DNA from: Sciurus carolinensis
Taxonomy: Eukaryota; Chordata; Mammalia; Rodentia; Sciuridae
Length of the DNA: 64,000 nt
Reading direction: 5' to 3'
Assembly: GCF_902686445.1 (NCBI RefSeq)
Contig: NC_062222.1
Coordinates: 38,935,792-38,999,791, forward strand
Within the stretch, counting starts at the first letter, position 1; each line of letters starts with the position of its first letter. Below are positions 1 to 13,045 of the stretch, in pieces. A model generated the notes under the pieces. It ran no database searches. It was not told the origin of the DNA and was given only the letters and a program-made list of their open reading frames with translations. Position numbers and translations under genes: made by a program.

Positions 1-847
1 ATCTCCTCAACCAATTGGCACCCAGCAAAGATACTGCATTATACCTAAGCACTGCCTTCAGCAGTTCTACCTCTAGGAATAACCCTCTTACCTTAGCAAC
101 CCCAACCATACAGAGCATGGAGCTAATATCAAACTCCAGAAAACCCTTCCTAGCTGTTGAGAATGGAATTGGAGAAATTTTTGAACTCCAATGGGATAAA
201 TTGTTCAAATTTTCATTGAGATCTCCTTGTTTTATTCTCTGTTACATTTCTACCATTGTTAAAACCAAGTATTTTCCATGCTTCAGTTTATGGAGGACTG
301 GGATGTCTGAATAGTATAGTATAGTTTTGTTGTTATTCATTCATTTATACTTTTTTCTTTCTATTTTAATTTTTTAAAATTTTTAAAAAATTTTTTCCTT
401 ATATATCTTTTTCCTCTCACTTATCTGTTTCCCTGGATTTTTCTTCTTTTCTCCTGCTAACAGTCAACCTCTTTTAACTCCTCTTTCATTCTTTCTATAA
501 TTTTTTACTTCTATCTTCTCTCCTTCTTCCTCATAAACATCACATCCTACACCACTTCTGTTTTTTCTTTGTTCACCATTGGAAATTGTACACCCTTTTG
601 CAAACTTACTATTTACATTGTAGACAATAATTGAACACATTATTTCTGTTTATTGTGACAAAACTGTGGATACCTTAAAAGATACTATTTGGTTTAAGGC
701 TGTATGTTGTTTGCATTGGGTGTTGTAATTATTCGTCTTCCCCTTGAAGGTGAAGTATTGGAAACATTCAGAGACACTACAAGTCTACAGAGTATAAACT
801 GTACTGCTTCATATCCATACTGCTACATGGGCAGACACACAAACAAC
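1..847 (+). mobile_element. Probable 5' UTR of an older L1 lineage
   Basis: This AT-rich stretch runs without a visible break into the ORF1 relic starting at 848. From about 768 the sequence aligns by eye with the segment just upstream of ORF1 in the full-length L1 at 54.5-60.5 kb. Upstream of that the two copies are unrelated: here it is low-GC and pyrimidine-rich (about 340-560), there it is GC-rich and repeated. I infer an older type of L1 promoter region. The left boundary is not visible and part of this could be flanking DNA. The 99-codon and 106-codon open frames here have no independent support. Confidence 0.4.
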
Positions 848-1810
848 ATGAAAAAACAAGGGAACAAAGTGCCTCAAATAAGTCAAGAGGCTCAAATAAT
901 AAAATCCATTGACAACACAGTAGAAGAAATGTCAGAGATGGACTTTAGAATGTACATCGTTATACTGATCCGTGACATAAAGAATCATGTAAGGAGTAAA
1001 ATCATAGATAAAATTCAGGGGTGAATGATCACTTCAATAAAGAAATAGAGATTCTGAAAATAAATCAAGTAGAAATACTCAAAATAAAGGAATCGATAAA
1101 CCAAATTAAAAATTCAATGGAGCACATTACCAACAGACTCAACCATTTGGGAGACAGAACCTAAGGCAATGAAGACAAAATATAAAGTTGGCCATGTAGA
1201 GAAGATGTTAAGAAAACATGAATAGAACATCCAAGAATTATAGTATAGCATGAAAAGACCAAATTTAAAATTCATCAGGATAGACAGAGACACAGAGATA
1301 CAAGCAAAAGAAATGCACAATCTTTTCAATGGAATAATATTAGAAAATTTTCCAAACATGAAGAATGAAATGGAAAATTAAATACAAGAGGCTTAGAGGA
1401 CCACAAATTTACAAAATTACAACAGACCCACACCAAGGCACACTATAATGAAAATGTCTAACATACAAAATAAGGATAGAATTTTAAGGCTGCAAGAGAA
1501 AAGTATCAGATTACGTATAGGTGGAAACCAATTTGAATCTCAGCTGATTTCTCAATTCAGACCCTCAAAGTTAGGAGGTCCTGGAATATACAAAGCTCTG
1601 AAAAAAAATGTATGCCAACCATGAATTCTATATCCAGCAAAATTAAGCTTCAGATTTGGAGATGAAATAAAAACCTGCCATGAGAATCAAAAGTTAAAAG
1701 AATTCACAGTGAGAAAGTCTGCACTACAGAACGTTCTCAAGAAAATGTTCTATGAAGATGAAATGAAAAATAAATTGAAAACTAGCAAAGAAACTATACT
1801 AAAGGAATAG
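848..1810 (+). pseudogene. L1 ORF1 relic (RNA-binding, coiled-coil protein)
   Basis: ORF1p is the trimeric nucleic-acid-binding chaperone of the L1 particle. The reading begins with Met-Lys-Lys-Gln-Gly, matching the ORF1 start of the full-length copy at 59685, and continues as a Glu/Lys-rich coiled-coil segment. The C-terminal part (about 1500-1700) matches the region around FRFGDEIK. The relic ends at a TAG at 1808-1810. Several frameshifts and stops break it, for example the stop at 1022. Unlike the younger copy it has no long internal A-tracts, so it shows the ancestral spelling of those regions. Confidence 0.8.
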
Positions 1811-1879
1811 TCAATCTAGGAGAAACTAATTCAAATTAAAAACCAGAAAAAGCCCAAGTGACCAGGAATATAAATCACA

Positions 1880-4800
1880 ACTGAATAATAACCTTGAGTG
1901 TTAATGGCCTAAACTCATTATTCAAAAGACATAGATTGGCAGATTGAATTAAAAAACAAGAACCAAAAATATGCTGTCTCCAAGACACTCAACTCATAGG
2001 CAAAGACATCCACAGACTGAAGGTGAAAGGATGGGAAAAAATACTCCACTTACATGGCTCATGTAAACAAGTAGGGTTTTCTATCCTCAAAAGAGGATAT
2101 AGAAATACTACCCTGCATTCGATCAGATCATAAACAAATGAAATTGGAAATGAGCAATAAAATAAAAAATAGAAGCTACTCCAACACCTGGAGATTAAAT
2201 AATATGCTATTGAATGACAAAAGGATAGCAGAAGAAATCAGGGATGAAAAAAATTACTTAGAGGTAAATGAGCACACTGATACAACATATCAAAATCTCT
2301 GGGACACTAAGAGGAAAGTTCACTTCATTGAGCTCATTCAATAAAAGAATAAAAATTTAATAAAAAAATGACCTAACAATACATGTCAAAGTCTGAGAAA
2401 AAGAATAAATCAATACCAAAAGCAGCAGAAGAAAGTAAATAATTAAAATTAGAGTTGATATCAATGAAATTGAAACACAAGAAAATTAAAAAAAAAACTG
2501 ACAAAATAATAAGCTGGTTCTTTGGAAAAATAAATAAAATTGTAAACCCTTAGCCATGTTAATGAAAAGAAAGAGAATACTAAAATTGGTAATAAAAAGG
2601 AAATACCATAATGGACACTATTGAAATACAGAAGATAACCAGAAACTATTTTGAATATTTATACTCCAATAAAATAGAAAACATTAAAGACATCAACACA
2701 TTTCTTGAGACATATGATCTACCCAAACTGAATTAGGTGGACATACACAATTTAAATAAGTAAATTTCAAGCAATGAAAGAGAAGACACTATCAAAAGCC
2801 AACCAATTAAGAAAAGCCCGGGACCATATGGGTTCTCAGTCAACTTCCACAAGACCTTCAAAGAATAATTAGCACCAATACTCAAGTTATTCCATGAAAT
2901 AGAAGAGGAGTGAACCCTTCCAAACTCATTCTATGAAACAAGTATCACCCTGATACCATAAGCAGACAAAGACAAATCAAGGAAAGAAAATTTCAGACCA
3001 ATATCCCTGATGAATATACATGCAAAAATCCTCAATAAAATTCTGGCAAATTGCATATAAAACATATTGAAAAGATAGTGCAGCACTATCAAATGGGGTT
3101 CATCTCAGGGATGCAAGGTTGGTTCAACATAGGGAAATCAATAAGTTTAATTCATCACATCAATATCCATAAATTTAAGAATCACATGATCATCTCAATA
3201 GATGCAGAAAAAACATTTGACAAAATACAGCACACCTTCAAAACACTAGAAAAACTAGGAATAGTAGGAATGTACCCAAACATTGTAAAAACAATCTATG
3301 CTAAACCCAAGGTCAACATCATTCTAAATGGACAAAAATTCAAAACATTCCCTCTAAGAACTGGAACAAGACAAGGATGCCCTCTTTCACCACTTCTATT
3401 CAACATAGTTCTTAAAAGTCTAGGCAGAGCAATTATACAAAGTAATTAACAGCATACAAATGGGAAAAGAACTCAAACTATCACTATTTGATCACAACAT
3501 AATTCTATATTTAGGAGACACAAAAAATTCCACTAGAAAACTTCTAGAACTAATAAGTGAATTCAGTAAAGTAGTAGGATATAAAATCAATACCCATAAG
3601 TCAAATGTGTTCCTATACATCAGTGATGAATCCACTACAAGAGACATTAGGAAAACTACCTCATTCAATGTAGCCTCAAAAAAATAAAATATTTGGGAAT
3701 CAATCTAACAAAGGAGGTGAAAGACCTCTACAATGACAATGACAGAACACTATATGAAAGAAATTAAAGAAAAGCATAGAAGATGGAAAGATCTCCCAAG
3801 CCCTTGGGTGGCAGAATTAATATTGTCGAAATGCCCATACTACTAAAAGTGTTATACAGATTTAATGAAATTTCTATTAAAATCCCAATGACATTCTTCA
3901 TAGAACTGAAAAAAGCAATTGTGAAATTCATCTGGAATAATAAGAGACCCAGAATAGTTAAAGCAATCCTTACAAGAAGAGTGAAACAGAAGTCATCACA
4001 ATACAAGACTTTAATTTATACTACAGAGTTATAGTAACAAAAACACCATGGTACTGGCAGCAAAACAGACATGTAGACCAATGGTACAGAATAGAAGACA
4101 GAAAGACAAACCCACACAAATACAGTTATCTCATACTAGACAAAGGCGCCAAAAACACGTTGGAGAAAAGATGAAGTATTCAATGAATGGTGCGGGGAAA
4201 ACTGGAAATCCCTATGTAGCAAAATGAAATTAAACCCTTATCTCTCATCCTGCACAAAATCAACTCAAGGTAGATCAAAGACTGAGACACTAGAACAAAG
4301 ACCCCTTGTCTAATAGAAGAAAAAGTAGGCCCAACTCTCCACCATGTCAGTTTGGGAACTGATTTTCTTAACAAAACTCCTGAAATGCAAGAAGTAAAAT
4401 CATGAATCAATAAATGGGTTGGAATCAAACTTAAAAGTTTATTTCAGCAAAGAAAATAATCAGGAATGTGAAGAGAAAGTGTACAGATGGAAGAAAATCT
4501 TTATGACCTGCACCTCAGGTAGAGCATTAATCTTAGGCATATATAAAGAATTCAAAAACCTTAACAACAAAAGACAAATAACCCAATCAATAAATAGGCT
4601 GAGAATTGAACAGACACTTCACAGAAGAAAAACATTCGATCAAGAAATATATGAAAAAATGTTCAACATCTCTAGCAATTAGAGGAAAGCATGTAAAACT
4701 ACACTGAGGTTTAATCTCACTCTAGTCAGAATGGAAATTATCAAGAATACAAGCAACAACAAATGTTGGTGAGGATGTGGGGGAAAAAGACTGCAAATGG

Positions 4801-5150
4801 GTGCAACAACTATAGAAAGTCATATGGAGATTTCTCCAGAAACTTGTAATGGAACCACTATTTGACCCAGTTATCCCACTCCTCAGTTTATAGTCAAAGG
4901 GCTTAAAATCAGCATACTACAGTGACAAAATCACATCAATGTTTGTTGCAGTTCAATTCACATAGCCAAATATGGAACTAACCTAGGTGTACTTCAACAG
5001 ATAATGGAAAAAGAAAATGTGGTATACATACACTATGAAATATCAGTCAGCCTTAGAGAAGAATGAAATTATGGCATTTGCAGATAAATCGAAGGAGCTG
5101 GAGAATATCATGCTAAGGGAAACAAGCCAATTTCATAAAACCAAAGACTG
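1880..5150 (+). pseudogene. L1 ORF2 relic (endonuclease/reverse transcriptase), endonuclease deleted
   Basis: ORF2p nicks target DNA and reverse-transcribes L1 RNA. Recognisable segments in order are an endonuclease start with a THLIGKDIHRLKV-like stretch near 1990, reverse transcriptase motifs at 3051-3449 including [12 protein letters not shown] near 3370, a connection domain to about 4030, and the C-terminal region to about 5150. About 400 bp of the endonuclease domain is missing at a junction near 2088, and the reading jumps from the SILIS-like segment to the EILPC-like one. The catalytic Asp-Asp motif is also damaged (LFDHN near 3490). Frameshifts and stops are spread throughout, so the copy is inactive. 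Confidence 0.9.
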
Positions 5151-5419
5151 AATGTCTTCTCTGATACGCAGATGCTAATTCACAATGGGGTGGGGGAACT
5201 AGGGAATAGAAGTACTTTGGATTAGACATAAGGGAGTGAAGGGAGAGGAGGAGGAATGGGTGCAGGAAGGATAGTAGAATGAATTGGACATTATTACCGT
5301 CTGCACATATGATTACAAGACCAGTGTATTTCTACCTTATGTACAACCAGAACAATGAGAAGTTATATTCCATTTATGTATGATGTGTCAAAATTACAAC
5401 AATAAGAAAAAAAAGTGAA

Positions 5420-5890
5420 AACATATACCTCATACATAAGTGTTTACAGCAGCAGCAGCATTCATTAGAGTCAAGTGGAAACAAAGGTCTATCTGAATTG
5501 ATAAATAAAATGTGGTATATCTATTTAATGGGTTATTGTGCAACAAAAGGAAAGAAGTTCTGATACATTCTACATCAAGAAAGAATCCTGAGTGCTAAGT
5601 GAATGCAGGCTGTCACAGAAAGTGATACATAATTTCATTTATATTAAATGTTTGAAGAGGCAAGTTTAGAGTCAGCATGTTAGTAGTTGCCTAGGGAGGG
5701 ATAGTGAGGGAAATGAGGAATTGTGCTACAGGATGTGAAGTTTTTAGGTAGTGATGAAAATGTCCTAAAATTAACTAATGATGTTTGTATGACTCTGTGA
5801 ATGTACTAAAACTCACTGAATTGAATTCTTTTAAGTAGGTGAACTGCATGTTATATGTAACTTATTTCAACACTGCTTAAAAAAAGGAAT
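5420..5890 (+). mobile_element. Old mammalian L1 (L1M-type) 3' end
   Basis: The stretch contains the familiar old L1 3' signature: 'gataaataaaatgtggtat', then the 'gatgaaaatgt' and 'ctgtgaatgtactaaaa' blocks, a Ser/Thr-free noncoding tail and an A-rich end at about 5878-5885. It is much more diverged than the neighbouring copy 1, so it is an older insertion. It contains a short CAG run at 5449-5460. Confidence 0.65.
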
Positions 5891-5939
5891 ACTATGGATA
5901 AAATAATATTTAAGTAAAAATATTAATAAAAAACAGTGT

Positions 5940-6200
5940 TTGATTTTGTTGTTTTTCTTTATTGATTTTCTGTTTTCAGTGTCAATGTTTTCTGATTTCC
6001 TTTTTTATTTTGTCTTCTTTGGATTTAATTTGCCTTTTTAATTTTTCTAAAATAGAAGCTTAACTGGTTAATTCAGATCTTTTTGTTTTTCTAATACAGG
6101 AATTTAATGCTATAAATTTTTCTTTAAGTATTACTTTATTTCATCCTGCAATTTCAAGTATGTTACTTTCAGGGAGGTCAATTTTTATATTAATTTAACT
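5940..6200 (-). mobile_element. Antisense fragment of old L1 ORF2 (linker region)
   Basis: The T-rich sequence matches, by eye, the antisense of the L1 segment between endonuclease and reverse transcriptase, including 'tagaagctta' and the 'taatgctataaattt' blocks. It is short and diverged, with no tail or target duplication visible. Confidence 0.55.
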
Positions 6201-6949
6201 ATTTGTATATGTTTTTTATTTTTTTTTGTAGTACAGAACAAATCAAAAGGAGTATAGGCATAAAGGAAATAAACTTTAGGATTTTATGTGAATTTTTGAA
6301 TACTATTTTAGGTTCTTAATTGCACAAAAATATAAAATCCATGAACTCATTGAATTACAGTGTTTTGGAAATATATTTGTATCTGTTATATTTTGTGACT
6401 TCTGTTCTCTGATCAAGCAGGATACAAATTATCCTTATATCTAAGTGAGATGCCCACTTATTTAAAATGTTAATAAAAGGGAGATAAAGAAGCATTGATA
6501 TACTTAAATTTTCTGCACTTGAAATTCTTTTATTAATAGACTTTTCTACTGATGCTTCAGGATGCCTGGCAATGAAGCTCTAATTAATTAAAATATAGTT
6601 TCTGAATCAAGCAAGGACTTGGCATGAAGAATATTTTTAAATGAGAAGAAATTTTCCAATAATGTTTAATAATACTTTTGCATTATCCCTTGTCAAAGAG
6701 AAACATATAATATATAATTTCCCATTTGGAGGAAAAAAATGATTCATTGCCATTGTTCACTATGATACTCACTGTCTTATATTTAAAACCTTTCTGATAA
6801 AATTTTTTCTTCAACAAATGTCATTAGGAAAAACTTTGCCTTTCCTTCAGAACTGGTACATTGACTGATTGGATTTACCTTGCTCTGTTTTAACATTATT
6901 TTTTGTCTTGGTTTTTAGGAAGTTAAAAGATTCAAATTTGAGGATGATC
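6201..6949. other. AT-rich non-coding DNA, nothing recognised
   Basis: No open frame of note, tandem repeat or repeat family is recognised here. The sequence is AT-rich with ordinary low-complexity patches. Confidence 0.5.
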
Positions 6950-7466
6950 TACTATCTTGGGCAGAATAATGGTCCCCCAGCGAAGTGTATGTCCTAACTC
7001 CTAAAACCTGTGACTATATTAGGGTGTAACTAAGGGAAATTAAAGGTGCAGATAGAATTAAGATTGTAAATCAACTGTCATTAAGTTAGTGAAATTACCC
7101 TGAAATATATGAAAAAGTGTTGTCACCAGGAAGAGGGAATAAGAAAACCAGAAAGATGGCTATATGAGAAGGACTTCACTTGACTTTACTTTTCTGAGGG
7201 AGTCCTTAAGTCAAGGAAAGAAGAGAATCTCTAGAAGGTAGAAAAACAAGGAAATAGATTCTTCTCTGGAACTTCCACAATGTTATAATTCTGCCATTGC
7301 TTTTGGATAAGTGGATAATAATGGATAAAAAAAACTTGATCTTTGCCCAGTGAGATTCATGCTGGACTTCTAATCTATAGAACTATATGGTAATAAATTT
7401 ATGTTCTTTTGAAAGACTAAGTTTGTGGTAATTTGCCACAGCATCAATAGTAAATGAATAAACTAT
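6950..7466 (+). mobile_element. MLT1-type (ERVL-MaLR) LTR relic
   Basis: Features of old MaLR LTRs appear in the expected order: 'aataatggtcccccag' near 6966, 'ctatatgagaaggact', an 'ctagaaggtagaaaaacaag' block, 'cttgatctttgcccagtgag' near 7337, a polyadenylation-like 'ggtaataaattt' near 7390 and 'gtttgtggtaatttg' near 7420. It is diverged and looks like a solo relic. Confidence 0.65.
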
Positions 7467-8151
7467 TGAAAATAATGGACAGTTTCTCTTACTATATTTT
7501 CATTTCCCTGTCTCTTTGGTCCAGATTTTACTTTTTAATTCAGATTTTACTAAGTTACTTTGTGTCTTTTAATTAATTTAAATCCTTCTTGAAAAAAATT
7601 TAATGATAGTATATAGGCCAACCAAACAGTGCAGTATCCTGTTCTCAGATTTTTGTATGCAATATCATAATGTGTAAAAATACAATAAAGAAAATAATTT
7701 AAAATATTGTTTAATAAATCAAGTGTCTGATTTTTAGATCACTGAGAGATTTTAAAATAAGAAAAATGTCATGTTTTTACTAATCAGAAAAATCTCTATA
7801 AAAACTTTAGTCAAGCTATTTCTGAAAAGAGCAAAAAAAGTTCAGTGATGAGGAGACCAACAGGTTGTTTGTTGTGACATTCTGTAGAGCACGTGCTACA
7901 CCTTGGCAATACCAACATCCATACTATAAAAAAAAAATAATGGGAAAGGTGACCATATGATTTATCATCCACTCTCAGACACTTTTGATAATGAAATAGC
8001 TAATAGCATTGTTGGTAGTGCTGTAATAGTGGGATAGCTGAGCAAAGTCTGTGTTTCAAAACCAGTGTCAAATCAACCTTGGGGTTGAGGTGGGGGGAAA
8101 AGGAGTCTAAAATACAAATACAGACATAACCAAGATTGTTGTACTTTAAGA
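7467..8151. other. AT-rich non-coding DNA
   Basis: No gene or confident repeat family is visible. The part next to 8152 may include the pseudogene's former 3' UTR, but I could not confirm it. Confidence 0.45.
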
Positions 8152-9390
<1,239 letters not shown>

Positions 9391-9422
9391 TGTGGTCCAG
9401 CCCATGAGACATTGGTAGCCCA

Positions 9423-9437
9423 GAATTGAGCATGTGG
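9423..9437. repeat. Target-site duplication, left copy
   Basis: Identical to 10161-10175; flanks the truncated L1. Confidence 0.9.
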
Positions 9438-9887
9438 AGCAACAATAGGTGTTGGCGAGGATGTGGGGAAAAAGGTACACTCATACAGTGCTGGTGGGGT
9501 TGCAAATTATTGCAGCCACTCTGGAAAGCAGTGTGGAGATTCCTTAGAAAGCTTGGAATGGAACCACCATTTGACCCAGCTATCCCACTCCTTGGTCTAT
9601 ACCCAAAGGACTTAAAATCAGCATACTACAGAGATACAGCCACATCAATGTTCATAGCTGCTCAGTTCACAATAGCCAGATTGTGGAACCAACCTAGATG
9701 TCCTTCAATTGATGAATGGATAAAGAAACTGTGGCATATATATACAATGGGATATTACTCAGTCATAAAGAATAATAAAATTATGGCATCTGCAGGCAAA
9801 TGGATGAAGTTGAAGAATATCATGCTAAGTGAGATAAGCCAATCCCAAAAAAACAAAGGACGAATGATCTCGCTGATAAATGGATGA
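9438..9887 (+). pseudogene. C-terminal fragment of L1 ORF2
   Basis: About 150 codons are open, from the C-terminal Cys-rich segment to the natural end of ORF2. The segment [18 protein letters not shown] keeps three of the four positions of the L1 CX3CX7HX4C motif; His is replaced by Gln. It is followed by the conserved [20 protein letters not shown] stretch and the C-terminal MLSEISQSQK-like end. The open frame begins upstream at an ATG within the target duplication, which is coincidental. There is no catalytic domain, so no activity is expected. Confidence 0.88.
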
Positions 9888-10160
9888 TGATACATAATGA
9901 GAGATGGGAGGGAGGCAAGAATGGAGGAAGGAGGGACTTTAGAGAGGGAAAAGAGTGTTGGGATGAGTGGAGAGAAGGAAAAATAACAGAATGAATCAAA
10001 CATTATTACCCCATGTAAATGTGTGATTACATAAATGGTATGTCTCTACTTTATGTACAACCAGAGAAACAAGTTGTACCCCATTTGTTCACAATAAACA
10101 AAACAAAACAAAACAAAAACCCAAAACACAAAAAACAAAAACAGAAACAAAACAAAAAAT
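9438..10160 (+). mobile_element. 5'-truncated L1 with perfect 15-bp target-site duplication
   Basis: The element starts inside ORF2 and continues through the 3' UTR to an A-rich tail of CAAAA-type units (10095-10160). It is bracketed by identical 15-bp copies of 'gaattgagcatgtgg' at 9423-9437 and 10161-10175. It lies 48 bp beyond the RBBP4 pseudogene start, so it landed in or next to the retrocopy's 5' flank. Long uninterrupted coding and a perfect duplication suggest a fairly recent insertion. Confidence 0.92.
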
Positions 10161-10175
10161 GAATTGAGCATGTGG
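10161..10175. repeat. Target-site duplication, right copy
   Basis: Identical to 9423-9437; directly follows the A-rich L1 tail. Confidence 0.9.
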
Positions 10176-11289
10176 GAGAGACAGGGACCTTTGAGCTGTG
10201 ATGGGTCTTTCTTCCCTAAAATTCTTGTAGCACAAAATTTCTCTGTTGCAGGATATACTTTCTCCCTCTAACTTTACTGAGGTATAATCAAATAAGTAGA
10301 ATTTGTACATATCTAAGGTGCACGAATTGATGTTTTAGATTTTTCTTTTAGAGGACTGTAGCAGTGTGAACATTTCAAAAGGTGAGAACAATCTTTGCTG
10401 TGAGATATGTGAGAATTCTCATGTCTATTTTACACACTGCTGTATGCAGAATAAAGTGTGGTGTCTGGCTCACTATAGTTGCTCAGTAATTAAATTGTTG
10501 AATAATAAATAAAAGAACATTCTCAATTTCTATACTGAAATAATTACATCTTATTATTTTAAGTAATGTGATCAACAACCTGTCATTAACATTTCACATA
10601 TGGGACCTTGAGAGATGGCATGCATTTTATATAAGTGACTTAAAATAAATACTATTGCTGAAATGGTTTTGTTTTAATGAATAAATCTTTCAAGTAAAAC
10701 AATTTATATTTTCTGCCTACCAATTTCAGTCATAACGTAACATCGATTACTTATGAATATTACATAAAGCATATAACATAGCATATGATTAAATATTTTA
10801 GAATATTTCAAAAATAGATTTCAATGTTCTTTTAAAGGTGTAAGATTTCAATCTCAGACCTGATATGTCATAATTCAGGAGATGTTTAGAGACATATATA
10901 GAAAGTAATAAAGCACTAATTTTATAATGTTTAATTTTTACCATCAAGATTAATTATAAGAAAATAGTAAAATAATAACTTTACTTCTTAATTTTAAGAA
11001 GCATATAAAAATAATATAATCAAAATTATTGACTCTCTTTTCCCAGTCCAAATTTTTCTTTGTCTGCTAAAACTTCAGTATACTGTATTTTCTAAAGGTT
11101 ATGTATATAACCAAATTTTATATATAATAAAATTCTTAACAATCATAAAGTATTTGAAGGAGAAGTAATAATAAAGTAAGTGTAATGAGAATCAGATCTC
11201 TAGAGATGTATAGGAAATTGTAAGAATGTTAGTTCTTACAACTGGAGAATTTAAGCAGAGGAATGATAAAACCTGGTTTTAAAAAAATC
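10176..11289. other. AT-rich non-coding DNA with a possible short L1M 3' UTR piece
   Basis: At about 10262-10345 the 'actttactgaggtataatcaa' type of sequence resembles an old L1M 3' UTR read in antisense. The remainder is AT-rich and unassigned. Confidence 0.4.
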
Positions 11290-11297
11290 ATTTTGGC

Positions 11298-11531
11298 ACT
11301 GGACATGATGGCACCTGCCTATAATCTCAGCAACTTGGGAGACTGAGGCAGAAGGATCCCGAGTTTGAGGCCAGCCTCAGCAACTTGGTAAGGCCCTTGG
11401 CAACATTGTGACACCCTGTCTCAAAATAAAAAAATGAAAAAGGTTTGAAAATGTGACTCAGTGGTAAAGCCCCTCTGGATTCAATCCCCAGTATGAAAAT
11501 AAATAAATAAATAAATAAAATAAAATAAATA
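11298..11531 (+). mobile_element. B1-dID type composite SINE, sense
   Basis: A 7SL-derived B1-like head ('gatggcacctgcctataatc', then 'gaggcagaaggatc', 'gaggccagcctcagcaactt') is followed by an ID-like tRNA-derived segment ('gtgactcagtggtaaagc', 'ttcaatccccagtat') and an (AATA)n tail. It is flanked by 'attttggc' at 11290-11297 and 11532-11539, the probable target duplication. Pol III SINEs of this design are typical of squirrels and relatives. Confidence 0.9.
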
Positions 11532-11539
11532 ATTTTGGC

Positions 11540-12439
11540 TCCTGTATTCATAATGAACTATAAGAGCATGTAATCATTGTTGAAACAGGATAGAAGTAGT
11601 AGAGGTAGAAGAAGTGATCTTATTTTTGACATATTTTCAAGGTAAAAGTTTTTTTTTTAAATTTTTTTTGGAAAAAGTAGGTGTGAAACAAGAAAAAAAA
11701 CACAGATGATTACAAAGGTGATTGGACTAAGCAAACTGGATACATAGTTGTCATTTATATATCTAATAGCAGTCATTTTTATCTGTGGTGATGTTGTAAC
11801 AAGTGATTGAAAGGCTTATAAGACATGCAAGTGTATGTGGAGATAAATACATGAGTTCAGAGTCTGAGATAAATTAGAATTAAAAATGTAAGTTTGTGAG
11901 TCATCAAGATATTTTTGTACTTAAAGCAGGATGAGGTCACCAATACCCAAGGGTCTATAATACAAGCACAAAATGAAGCATTTATTAAAGAAGGATTTAA
12001 CTTTAGGGAAAGAATCGTATTTTTGATTAATATTTTGATTTGAATGATCTAGAAGAGATGGAAAATCATGATATGATAGGAATAATTCCTGGAATAATGT
12101 GAGAGTGGGATCTATTTCACAAAGAGAAATCTTGGCATCATACAGTATAAGAATATTTTAATTATTGTATACATCAATATCAACACTTGTATTTTCTTTC
12201 ATTTCAAATTTTAGCCGTTCTGGTCATGAAATCTATTTTGGTTTTCAATATATATTTCTGTGTTGTTTAAGGAAGTCGAAAATTTTGCCATTAATTATGT
12301 ATTTGGGTTTTTTCCTCCCATGAATTTATTCATGAGAATTTGAGAACAAATTAATGGTGTTGGGGGATGAAAGACTTGGTGCTATGGGTCTACATCAGAG
12401 GATTTAACCAATGTACCATTATGTTTCTAGAAGAAGAGA
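11540..12439. other. AT-rich non-coding DNA, nothing recognised
   Basis: No gene, RNA gene or confident repeat family is visible. Confidence 0.5.
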
Positions 12440-12720
12440 GAATTGGTGATTTGATTACATCATAACTGAAAACTTTCCAAATGTTTTGATAGGTATCCAT
12501 CCATATATGCAAGAAACTTAGTGAATCTCAAGTAATATAGATACAAATTTATTGCACTTGGAGGTACCTTGTCAAACTTCTGAAAATGAAAGATAAAGTA
12601 TAAGAAAGTCGCAGCCAGATAAATAAAATGTTAAGTGGAAAAGCAATAGATGCTTATTTCTTACCAGAGAATTAAATCATATAATGCACACCAGAGGGAC
12701 CATTTCAGATAATCAAATAT
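12440..12720 (+). mobile_element. Possible old L1/HAL1 ORF1 fragment
   Basis: A 'gaaaactttccaaatg' block followed by 'gcacttggaggtacct', 'tgaaaatgaaagataaag' and 'gcagccagataaa' follows the order of the C-terminal ORF1 region in old L1/HAL1 elements. It is very diverged, so this is a low-confidence match by eye. Confidence 0.45.
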
Positions 12721-12729
12721 GATGAAAAA

Positions 12730-13045
12730 AATTTCAGCCAGCAATTTCTGTAGCAGCCAGTCCAGAAAGTCAAACCATTACTTCTGTTACAACTGGCCCA
12801 GAACAATCAGGATCCCCATTAATGACTGTCAGTTTCCCTATTTGCTCATTTCCAACTCAGCACTAACCAGAGAGCCGAATATGCTCCCTAACTAATCCCA
12901 GAAGCTGCCCCATTCTGATTCATTCCACCTCCAGCTTTCCCATGACAACAACCTTGAATCAAATTATACTTGAAGCCTTCCTTTTTCTGTTCACTTTTAT
13001 AAAGCTTCTCACTTTCCTGCTTGTCTGAGTTTGTGCCAAATGCAA
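12730..13045. other. GC-richer unassigned segment, possible old LTR or DNA element
   Basis: Base composition differs from the surrounding AT-rich DNA. It ends with 'tttataaagcttctcac' and 'cttgtctgagtttgtgcc', which look LTR-like, but no family is recognised and no terminal repeats or duplication are seen. Confidence 0.3.

Larger units (their letters stand above)
848..5412 (+). mobile_element. Decayed L1 LINE copy 1, sense
   Basis: ORF1 and ORF2 relics are followed by a purine-rich 3' region (5190-5290) and a degraded A-rich end near 5403-5412. The 3' terminal sequence around 5330-5400, with a TATGTACAACCAGAACAATGAGA-like core, matches the 3' ends at 9438-10160 and 54490-60509, so all three belong to one rodent L1 lineage. 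Divergence is clearly higher here. No target duplication was found, partly because the left end is not defined. Confidence 0.85.

Noticed and set aside
3783..4034. Short open frames in copy 1 as host genes
   Set aside because: All are fragments of decayed L1 ORF2 (connection domain here); opposite-strand frames such as 3764-4006 are shadows.
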